Positions 9,839 through 15,809 of a stretch of DNA of 64,000 nt are shown here, one piece after another (position 1 is the first letter of the stretch; each line of letters begins with the position of its first letter). The notes under the pieces were generated by a model. It searched no databases and had not been told where the DNA came from. It was given only the letters and a program-made list of their open reading frames with translations. The stretch covers positions 58,945 to 122,944 of the forward strand of contig WRIZ01000003.1 in the NCBI GenBank assembly GCA_009782475.1. Reading direction: 5' to 3'. The DNA comes from Oscillospiraceae bacterium. Its GTDB lineage: Bacteria; Bacillota; Clostridia; Oscillospirales; UBA929. The translations under genes and the position numbers were made by a program.

Positions 9839-10822
9839 ATGGCTCTACCGTATGCTCATGGAAGAAAAGTCAACTCAATTTTTCAGTTTTTTGGAAAACA
9901 TGAAAACGGCATTACAAACGCATTTGTATGGGTACTGGCAAAATGTCCAAGACTTGCACAAAACTTTGTCAACGATATATTAGGGCCTAATATATATGGC
10001 TTTAATGATTACATAACATCCACTCAAGACTATACTTCTAAAGATGGTATTACAGACATTGAAATGACTGATAATAAAAATTTTTACTTAATCGTTGAAG
10101 CGAAATATGGATGGAATCTTCCGGGAATCGACCAGTTGGAACTATACACACGCAGGGAGAAATTTATTAGTAGCCCGGCAAGGCATAAAGCGATCGTAAC
10201 GATGTCAGAATGTAGTCAGGAGTATGCCGTCCTTATTCTTCCTCCCGAAATAAATGAGGTTCAAATCAAGCACATCTCTTGGAAAGAAATATATCACATA
10301 ACAAAGAAAAGCATAGTTGATTCTACACACAAGCAAAAGTGGTTATTAATTGAGTTTGAACATTTTATGGAGGTGCTTACAACAATGCAAAAGCAAGAAT
10401 CGAATTGGGTATATGTTGTTTCATTGAGTGATGATATGCCTGAGGGTTGGGGTATCAGTTGGATAGATATTGTAAAATCACGCGGCCTTTATTTCCATCC
10501 AATAGGAAACAGCTGGCCGTCAGAACCTCCCAATTACATAGCTTTTCGATATGGTGGGAGGCTTCAATCTATCCATCATATAGAAAGTTATGATGTATTT
10601 ACCGATCCGCATTCAAAAATAACGGAAATACCGAGTCTATCTTGGAACCCCCATTTCCTGTATACGCTAGGAAAAGCTATCGAGCCAATAAAAGAAGTTA
10701 GAACTGACGGTAAAAGGATACCTCGGGCTATGCGGGTTTGGGCTATGCTAGATACGCTTTTAACATCAGATACTATTGCGGAAGCCCGTGATATATCTAA
10801 AGCAAGGCAAGAATCACCCTAA
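9839..10822 (+). CDS. putative PD-(D/E)XK nuclease-fold protein
   Basis: GITDIEMTDNKNFYLIVEAKYG (D...ExK) followed by a QL motif; rest unrecognised. Confidence 0.6.
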   Translation: MALPYAHGRKVNSIFQFFGKHENGITNAFVWVLAKCPRLAQNFVNDILGPNIYGFNDYITSTQDYTSKDGITDIEMTDNKNFYLIVEAKYGWNLPGIDQLELYTRREKFISSPARHKAIVTMSECSQEYAVLILPPEINEVQIKHISWKEIYHITKKSIVDSTHKQKWLLIEFEHFMEVLTTMQKQESNWVYVVSLSDDMPEGWGISWIDIVKSRGLYFHPIGNSWPSEPPNYIAFRYGGRLQSIHHIESYDVFTDPHSKITEIPSLSWNPHFLYTLGKAIEPIKEVRTDGKRIPRAMRVWAMLDTLLTSDTIAEARDISKARQESP

Positions 10823-10859
10823 GAATCCTTTGATATATTAAAAACGGACGGTACCCCTC

Positions 10860-11708
10860 ATGCAAGACAAAACAAGCAGCCGCATCCAGCTCCTCGACGC
10901 CCTGCGGGGGTTTTGCATCATCCTCGTCGTCGCTTTCCATATCGCCTACAATCTCGTCGATTGGGACATCGTCCCGTCCGGTTTGGTGTACAATCCGGTG
11001 TTAAACGTCTTGCAGCCGTTTTTCGCCGGGGTGTTTATCGTGCTGGCTGGGATTTCGTCCCGTTTTTCGCGCAGCAATCTCAAACGGGGGCTTCAACTGA
11101 CCGCCTGCGCCGCTTTGGTGACGGTTGCCAGTTTATTGGTGCTGCCCGCCCCGTTTCTATCATTCAAGGCTCTGTTTGGGATTTCGCCGACGGGAGCGGA
11201 GATCGGCGCGTTGATCGAATCGGGAAAGATCACCCTGCATAAAAACATCTTAGCGCAAGCCGCGGCTGGCGGGATGACAACGCCGGGAGAACTGGGAACG
11301 CTTGCCCTCGCTTCGTATCAAACCCCTTACCCATTGCTGGGGGTTCCGATCACTTTCGGCATTCTCCATTTGCTCGCGGTTTGCGTTTTGCTTTACACCC
11401 TGCTCCATAAATGTAAGATCATCATCCCCGTTTCGGCTTTGGGCGCGGCCTATCTGTTGTCCAATGGAATCACGCAATGGCCGGACACCCCTTCGGCCGA
11501 CTACTTCCCATTGGTTCCGTGGTTTTTTGTTTTCTTGTTCGGCGTTTGGCTGGGCGGCTCAATCCGGGAAGGGAAGTTCCCAAAGTGGTTTTACGAGGTA
11601 AAAATCCCCCTATTTCCGGCCATCGGGCGGAAGACCCTGCTCATTTACCTGTTACACCAGCCTGTATTATATGGAACACTATGGATTTTTGAAGCCGTCT
11701 CCGATTAG
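10860..11708 (+). CDS. DUF1624/heparan-alpha-glucosaminide N-acetyltransferase-like membrane protein
   Basis: RIQLLDALRGFCIILVVAFHIAYN; multiple TMs; LLIYLLHQPVLYG. Confidence 0.8.
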   Translation: MQDKTSSRIQLLDALRGFCIILVVAFHIAYNLVDWDIVPSGLVYNPVLNVLQPFFAGVFIVLAGISSRFSRSNLKRGLQLTACAALVTVASLLVLPAPFLSFKALFGISPTGAEIGALIESGKITLHKNILAQAAAGGMTTPGELGTLALASYQTPYPLLGVPITFGILHLLAVCVLLYTLLHKCKIIIPVSALGAAYLLSNGITQWPDTPSADYFPLVPWFFVFLFGVWLGGSIREGKFPKWFYEVKIPLFPAIGRKTLLIYLLHQPVLYGTLWIFEAVSD

Positions 11709-11763
11709 ATTTCGGCTAAACAGCGCATAATAACGCCATACATTAACGAAAAGGGTGGTTTTT

Positions 11764-12195
11764 ATGCGCGTATCCGAATTGATGAACGCCAACGTCGTCT
11801 CCATTACGCCGGACGAGCCGGCATTGCTCGCGGCAAGGCTGTTATCGCGCCACAACATCGGTTCCCTGCCGGTCTGCTCGCTCGACGGCAAACTGCGCGG
11901 GATGCTGACCGACCGCGACATCGTGCTGCGCTGCGTCGCCACCGAAAGCGACCCGCAGACAACCCGTGTGCGCGAGATCATGACGCGCGGTGTTGTGTCC
12001 GTCACGCCCGAAGATGACGTCCGCGAAGCGGCACACAAAATGTCGCATGAGCAGATACGCCGCCTCCCGGTGGTCAACGCCACAGGTTCGGTCGTGGGGA
12101 TGCTCTCGCTGGGTGACATGGCAAAAAGCCGCGCCATGGACATGGAAGCGGCCAACGCTTTGAGCGAAATCAGCGTGAATGTGAAGAAGGTCTGA
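11764..12195 (+). CDS. tandem CBS-domain protein
   Basis: two CBS repeats (MNANVVSITPDEPALLAARLL..., MTRGVVSVTPEDDVREAAHKM...). Confidence 0.92.
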   Translation: MRVSELMNANVVSITPDEPALLAARLLSRHNIGSLPVCSLDGKLRGMLTDRDIVLRCVATESDPQTTRVREIMTRGVVSVTPEDDVREAAHKMSHEQIRRLPVVNATGSVVGMLSLGDMAKSRAMDMEAANALSEISVNVKKV

Positions 12196-12223
12196 GGGCG
12201 GCGTCCGCCGCCTTTACATATGC

Positions 12224-12385
12224 CTATTCACCTTTATCCTCATCCCCTTTCCGTTCCGGCAGGGAGTTGAGAAAGATAAAAATTGCCGCTATGAAGGCGA
12301 TCATCAAAACCGCGGCAATGATGCTTCCAACTCTCCCGTATTTCTGATAAATCCACACCGCTAACTCAAAACCATCGAGTTCCAT
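12224..12385 (-). CDS. small single-TM protein, repeat copy 1 (53 aa)
   Basis: hand translation MELDGFELAVWIYQKYGRVGSIIAAVLMIAFIAAIFIFLNSLPERKGDEDKGE; RBS AAAGGAG; homologous to copies at 13865 and 14762 with many synonymous differences. Confidence 0.75.
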   Translation of the reverse strand: MELDGFELAVWIYQKYGRVGSIIAAVLMIAFIAAIFIFLNSLPERKGDEDKGE

Positions 12386-12458
12386 TGTATATACTCCTTT
12401 ACAACCGTTGTCGAACCTTTTATGGTTATATCAAATTATAACCGATAACGGTTATAAT

Positions 12459-12485
12459 AGCAATATCAAATGAGGTGATATTGCT
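12459..12485 (+). promoter_or_regulatory. perfect 10-bp inverted repeat AGCAATATCA-aatgagg-TGATATTGCT with the Shine-Dalgarno in the loop
   Basis: direct reading; ATG of the RHH gene follows immediately at 12486. Confidence 0.8.
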
Positions 12486-12662
12486 ATGTTTACCGTAGAT
12501 ACTCAGTTTTCTAACGCGAATGTCCCGAGGACAATACGATTTACAGACAAGATATTTAGTGAGCTCAACGAAGCGGCGGAAGCAAATGACATTTCATTCA
12601 ATATGTTGGTTTTACAGTGTTGCCGCTATGCGCTTGACCACATGGAGGAAACAGAGCAATAA
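12486..12662 (+). CDS. 58-aa ribbon-helix-helix-like DNA-binding protein
   Basis: MFTVDTQFSNANVPRTIRFTDKIFSELNEAAEANDISFNMLVLQCCRYALDHMEETEQ. Confidence 0.65.
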   Translation: MFTVDTQFSNANVPRTIRFTDKIFSELNEAAEANDISFNMLVLQCCRYALDHMEETEQ

Positions 12663-12688
12663 AAGGAGCGGCTATGACCGCTCCTTTT
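12661..12688 (+). terminator. intrinsic terminator AAAAGGAGCGG-ctatga-CCGCTCCTTTT
   Basis: 11-bp perfect stem; near-identical hairpin after hicA (15773-15797). Confidence 0.85.
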
Positions 12689-12758
12689 ATAGTTGCAAAT
12701 AGTAGACCTTGACAAACGCTTCTATGTGTATTATTATGTGTATCAGGAGGTGTATATT

Positions 12759-12959
12759 ATGCGCACCAATATCGTTATTGATGACAGCCTCATGCAAAAG
12801 GCCATGAGTGTTTCGCAAAGCAAGACAAAAAAAGAAGTCATCGAAAAAGCGTTGCTGGAGTTTATTGCCGCGAACACCCGAAGGGATTTGCTGGATTTAC
12901 AGGGAAATATTTTATTTGCGGACGACTATGATTATAAGGCATTACGGGAGGGTCGTTAG
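12759..12959 (+). CDS. VapB-type antitoxin
   Basis: MRTNIVIDDSLMQKAMSVSQSKTKKEVIEKALLEFI; RBS aggagg; abuts the PIN toxin. Confidence 0.88.
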   Translation: MRTNIVIDDSLMQKAMSVSQSKTKKEVIEKALLEFIAANTRRDLLDLQGNILFADDYDYKALREGR

Positions 12960-13373
12960 TTGATATTGGTGGATACATCGGTCATCATCGATTTTCTAAA
13001 GGGTCATCACAATGCAAAAACAGAGCTTTTTGAATCTGTATTGAAGCAAAAAGCCCCGTACGGGCTTGCGTCATATACCTACCAAGAGGTTTTGCAGGGG
13101 GCAAGGGACGAACGGGAATACAAAAGGTTAAAGGATTATTTGTCCACCCAAAGAATCTGCTTTCTGCCCGAGACAATCGAGTTATACGAAAAAGCGGCTC
13201 TGCTGTTTTTCAATTTGAGGCGTCAAGGGTTTACACCAAGAAGCACGATTGACATTCTAATCGCGTTAACGGCAATGGAAAATGATCTGTTCTTATTGCA
13301 TAACGACAGGGATTTTGACATGATTGCCTCCAAAACCGCCGATTTGAAAATATTGAATCGGCTGTATGAGTAA
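12960..13373 (+). CDS. VapC-type PIN toxin
   Basis: MILVDTSVIIDFLKG...STIDILIALTAMENDLFLLHNDRDFD. Confidence 0.92.
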   Translation: MILVDTSVIIDFLKGHHNAKTELFESVLKQKAPYGLASYTYQEVLQGARDEREYKRLKDYLSTQRICFLPETIELYEKAALLFFNLRRQGFTPRSTIDILIALTAMENDLFLLHNDRDFDMIASKTADLKILNRLYE

Positions 13374-13378
13374 ACAGC

Positions 13379-13443
13379 CTATTCACCGTTATCCTCATCC
13401 CCTTTCCGCTCCGGCAGGGAGTTGAGAAAGATAAAAATTGCCG
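13379..13443 (-). pseudogene. truncated small-TM protein, repeat copy 2 (C-terminal fragment)
   Basis: AAIFIFLNSLPERKGDEDNGE* matches the C-termini of copies 1, 3 and 4; homology stops abruptly at 13443. Confidence 0.75.
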
Positions 13444-13457
13444 CATATTCTTTATGC

Positions 13458-13486
13458 TTGACATACTCTATAGCTACGGTTATAAT
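13458..13486 (+). promoter_or_regulatory. consensus sigma-A promoter TTGACA-17-TATAAT
   Basis: direct reading. Confidence 0.75.
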
Positions 13487-13491
13487 AAAGG

Positions 13492-13604
13492 TGTGGAAAC
13501 CTAGACGGTTGCCACAAGTCGATACTTACCGTTACATTAGGCTATAAGCCTCAAGCAATCGGTGAGCCATCTGTTAGAGGCAGACGGCTCACTACTTCTT
13601 TTTA
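13492..13604 (+). ncRNA. candidate antitoxin RNA of type I locus A
   Basis: starts after the promoter; ends at hairpin GTGAGCCATCTG-ttagagg-CAGACGGCTCAC plus T-rich tail; 3' end antisense to the small minus-strand ORF. Confidence 0.5.
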
Positions 13605-13726
13605 TCAGAGCGTACATGGTCAACTACCGCAATGACAGTCAACACAATCGTACAGATGCCCACAATAATTTCTGAAGTAATATGTACCAGCCTCCTTTCG
13701 AGAATTACTTCCCGCGAGGGCTGCAT
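13592..13726 (-). CDS. candidate type I toxin peptide, locus A (44 aa)
   Basis: MQPSREVILERRLVHITSEIIVGICTIVLTVIAVVDHVRSDKKK; GGAGG RBS before ATG 13726; alternative start near 13681 behind AGGAGG. Confidence 0.5.
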   Translation of the reverse strand: MQPSREVILERRLVHITSEIIVGICTIVLTVIAVVDHVRSDKKK

Positions 13727-13821
13727 ACACGCCTCCATTCCGCTCTCACGGGATGACAGGCAACCATCTCTTTACCATCACCGTCTACAAGAAACAGTAG
13801 CCGGTAGGTTTCCACAACGGC

Positions 13822-13850
13822 ATAATACAGCATTATCTTTCTATTGTCAA
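13822..13850 (-). promoter_or_regulatory. sigma-A promoter TTGACA-17-TATTAT (minus strand)
   Basis: direct reading of the reverse complement. Confidence 0.7.
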
Positions 13851-13864
13851 ATTATAGATGGATG

Positions 13865-14032
13865 TCATTCCTTTTTATCTCCCTCCTCATCCCCTTTCCG
13901 CTCCGGCAGGGAGTTGAGAAAGATAAAAATTGCCGCAATGAAAGCGATCATTAAAATCGCGGCAACCACAGAGCCAACCCGCCCGTATTTCTGATAAATC
14001 CATACCGCTAACTCAAAACCACCGTGTTCCAT
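13865..14032 (-). CDS. small single-TM protein, repeat copy 3 (55 aa)
   Basis: MEHGGFELAVWIYQKYGRVGSVVAAILMIAFIAAIFIFLNSLPERKGDEEGDKKE; RBS GGGAGG. Confidence 0.78.
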   Translation of the reverse strand: MEHGGFELAVWIYQKYGRVGSVVAAILMIAFIAAIFIFLNSLPERKGDEEGDKKE

Positions 14033-14133
14033 GATGTACCTCCCTTATTGCAGCCAATCTATAATGCAACCGATTAGTAGCATTTCTATCCCTACTATGC
14101 CACAAAATAGTAGCATAGTCAAGGGGTGCAAAA

Positions 14134-14346
14134 ATGGTATTTCAAAGACTGGAAGATTTACGAGTGGACAAAGATATGACACAGCAGAAAGTTGCAGACT
14201 TATTAAATTGTAAACGGGAAGTATACCGCAGATATGAAAGGGGCATCAGAGAAATCCCGATTTGGGCACTTATAAAGCTGGCGGATTTCTATCATGTGAG
14301 CATTGACTATATTCTCGGGCGGACAGATAACCCGAAATCATTCTGA
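14134..14346 (+). CDS. XRE-family HTH regulator
   Basis: MTQQKVADLLNCKREVYRRYERGIREIPIWALIKLADFYHVSIDYILGRTD. Confidence 0.85.
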   Translation: MVFQRLEDLRVDKDMTQQKVADLLNCKREVYRRYERGIREIPIWALIKLADFYHVSIDYILGRTDNPKSF

Positions 14347-14380
14347 TATATTGCTATTTTCAATGCTTTTGAGTATAATG
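14343..14380 (+). promoter_or_regulatory. repeated 38-bp promoter element, copy 1 (TTGCTA-17-TATAAT)
   Basis: 36/38 identical to 15308-15345. Confidence 0.75.
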
Positions 14381-14382
14381 AA

Positions 14383-14514
14383 CTGGCCGGGGCAACCCGG
14401 CCGGAAAACGCCAAGCGTACGCTAGGCGAAGGGTAAAATTGAAAACGGCGCAAGCCGGACGGTTACGCCCCCCTAATCCCTTAGCAAAGTCCACAGGAAA
14501 GGGGGGAGCGCGTG
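14383..14514 (+). ncRNA. structured leader of candidate type I toxin mRNA, locus B
   Basis: GGCCGGG-GCAA-CCCGGCC and CGGC-GCAA-GCCG hairpins; CCCCCCT (14468-14474) can pair with the AGGGGGG Shine-Dalgarno (14500-14506). Confidence 0.5.
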
Positions 14515-14595
14515 ATGGAAGTGGCATACATAGTTTCTATGGCGGTGATCGCTGTGGTCGCTATCGTAGTAAACAACCGTAATACGAAAAAATAA
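14515..14595 (+). CDS. candidate type I toxin peptide, locus B (26 aa)
   Basis: MEVAYIVSMAVIAVVAIVVNNRNTKK; RBS ggggggag; terminator overlaps the stop codon. Confidence 0.55.
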   Translation: MEVAYIVSMAVIAVVAIVVNNRNTKK

Positions 14596-14626
14596 CCCAT
14601 CCCGGTCAAGGCAAGGGTTATTTTTT
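14587..14626. terminator. bidirectional intrinsic terminator AAAAAATAACCC-16 nt-GGGTTATTTTTT
   Basis: 12-bp perfect stem flanked by A and T tracts. Confidence 0.8.
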
Positions 14627-14669
14627 TCCTAAACCTTGGGCGTAACCGTTGAAGGTTTTGCCCTTTTCT
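14587..14669 (-). ncRNA. candidate convergent antisense RNA, locus B
   Basis: lies between consensus minus-strand promoter 14676-14704 and the shared terminator; overlaps the 3' end of the toxin mRNA. Confidence 0.5.
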
Positions 14670-14675
14670 GCGTTC

Positions 14676-14704
14676 ATTATACTCCCGCGTCACCATATTG
14701 TCAA
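14676..14704 (-). promoter_or_regulatory. consensus sigma-A promoter TTGACA-17-TATAAT (minus strand)
   Basis: direct reading of the reverse complement. Confidence 0.78.
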
Positions 14705-14715
14705 GTCCTTTTCCA

Positions 14716-14763
14716 TGCCGCGAACACCTAGAGGGATTTGCTTGATTTACAGGGAATTATTCT
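14716..14763 (+). pseudogene. remnant of a vapB 3' end
   Basis: TGCCGCGAACACC..AGGGATTTGCT.GATTTACAGGGA matches 12866-12913; in-frame stop (AANT*RDLLDLQG). Confidence 0.7.
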
Positions 14764-14923
14764 ATTCATCTTTTTCCTTATCCCCTTTCCGCTCCGGCAG
14801 GGAATTGAGAAAGATAAAAATTGCCGCAATGAAAGCGATCATTAAAATCGCGGCAACCACAGAGCCAACCCGCCCGTATTTCTGATAAATCCATACCGCT
14901 AACTCAAAACCGCCGTGTTCCAT
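14762..14923 (-). CDS. small single-TM protein, repeat copy 4 (53 aa)
   Basis: MEHGGFELAVWIYQKYGRVGSVVAAILMIAFIAAIFIFLNSLPERKGDKEKDE. Confidence 0.78.
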   Translation of the reverse strand: MEHGGFELAVWIYQKYGRVGSVVAAILMIAFIAAIFIFLNSLPERKGDKEKDE

Positions 14924-14932
14924 GATGTACCC

Positions 14933-14962
14933 CCATTATTATCGTTATACCGATAATAATGG
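14933..14962. promoter_or_regulatory. operator-like inverted repeat CCATTATTATCG-ttatac-CGATAATAATGG
   Basis: 12-bp perfect arms between divergent copy 4 and the XRE gene; related half-sites at about 14981-14997. Confidence 0.75.
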
Positions 14963-15051
14963 ATTTTTTCTTTCTTGTCAATCGGTATTCCGATAACGTT
15001 TTCTATCAAAGCTGATACACTTAACGCAATACCAATATGCGAGGGTGTATT

Positions 15052-15294
15052 ATGGGAATTTCGCAGGCAGTTATCGAAAGAATCAATGAGCTTAGGGCGG
15101 CGAAAGAGCTGTCTATCAATAGGCTCTGTACGTTGTCTGCCGTGCCGCAATCAACCATAAGTGAGTTTATGAGCGGAAAGATCAAGAGTTTAGGGATCGT
15201 GAATCTGAAAATGCTTTGCGACGGGCTTGATATTTCGATTGCAGATTTCTTTGACACAGAGGAATTCAGAAATATGGAGCAAGAGATAAAATAA
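15052..15294 (+). CDS. XRE-family HTH regulator
   Basis: INELRAAKELSINRLCTLSAVPQSTISEFMSGKIKSLGIVNLKMLCDGLDISIADFF; RBS gaggg before ATG 15052. Confidence 0.88.
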   Translation: MGISQAVIERINELRAAKELSINRLCTLSAVPQSTISEFMSGKIKSLGIVNLKMLCDGLDISIADFFDTEEFRNMEQEIK

Positions 15295-15307
15295 GCAAAC
15301 ACCCTCT

Positions 15308-15345
15308 CTGATATATTGCTATTTTCAATAATTTTGAGTATAATG
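15308..15345 (+). promoter_or_regulatory. repeated 38-bp promoter element, copy 2, upstream of hicB
   Basis: CTGATATATTGCTATTTTCAATNNTTTTGAGTATAATG shared with 14343-14380. Confidence 0.78.
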
Positions 15346-15362
15346 GGTTCAGGAGGGATGTT

Positions 15363-15566
15363 ATGAGCAGGGTTTTCACAGCTGTGATTCAGCAGGAGGA
15401 TGACTGGTATGTCGCCGGATGCGTGGAAAACAATGTGGCTTCACAGGGAAAGTCGATAGATGAAGCGTTGTCCAATCTGCGTGAGGCATTAGAACTATAT
15501 TATGAAGACAAACCGGTTCCGGCTTTCCACCCCGCATTTGTAACAACATTAGAGGTTGCCATATAA
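15363..15566 (+). CDS. hicB: HicB-family antitoxin
   Basis: FTAVIQQEDDWYVAGCVENNVASQGKSIDEALSNLREALELYYED. Confidence 0.9.
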   Translation: MSRVFTAVIQQEDDWYVAGCVENNVASQGKSIDEALSNLREALELYYEDKPVPAFHPAFVTTLEVAI

Positions 15567-15769
15567 TGCCGCCAGTCACAAAACCGGAGCAAATCATCAA
15601 CGGGTTGGAGCGCAATGGGTTTCGGTTTATCAGACAAAGAGGAAGTCATCGAAAATATAGAAAAGAAGGAAAGACCGTCATTGTGCCGATGCACTATGAA
15701 CTTACCAAGGGTATATTGCAGTCGATTATCAAGCAATCAGGGCTTATGTATGAAGAGTTGATAAAATAG
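15566..15769 (+). CDS. hicA: HicA-family mRNA interferase toxin
   Basis: GFRFIRQRGSHRKYRKEGKTVIVPMHYELTKGILQSIIKQSGL. Confidence 0.92.
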   Translation: MPPVTKPEQIINGLERNGFRFIRQRGSHRKYRKEGKTVIVPMHYELTKGILQSIIKQSGLMYEELIK

Positions 15770-15772
15770 AAG

Positions 15773-15797
15773 AAAGGAGCGGCATAACCGCTCCTTT
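15773..15797 (+). terminator. intrinsic terminator AAAGGAGCGG-cataa-CCGCTCCTTT
   Basis: same hairpin as at 12661-12688. Confidence 0.85.
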
Positions 15798-15809
15798 TCA
15801 CGTTGCGAT

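Noticed and set aside
13632-13994. 120-aa plus-strand ORF between type I locus A and TM copy 3
   Set aside because: Antisense to the toxin ORF and TM copy; no RBS; its C-terminus is the complement of the repeated TM gene
14649-14885. 78-aa plus-strand ORF sharing its C-terminus with the 13632 ORF
   Set aside because: Shared tail is explained by the minus-strand TM gene, whose copies show mainly synonymous changes
12224-15797. Interpretation as a chromosomal integron cassette array
   Set aside because: No integrase gene in the window and no attC-like imperfect palindromes at cassette junctions; the repeated unit is itself coding
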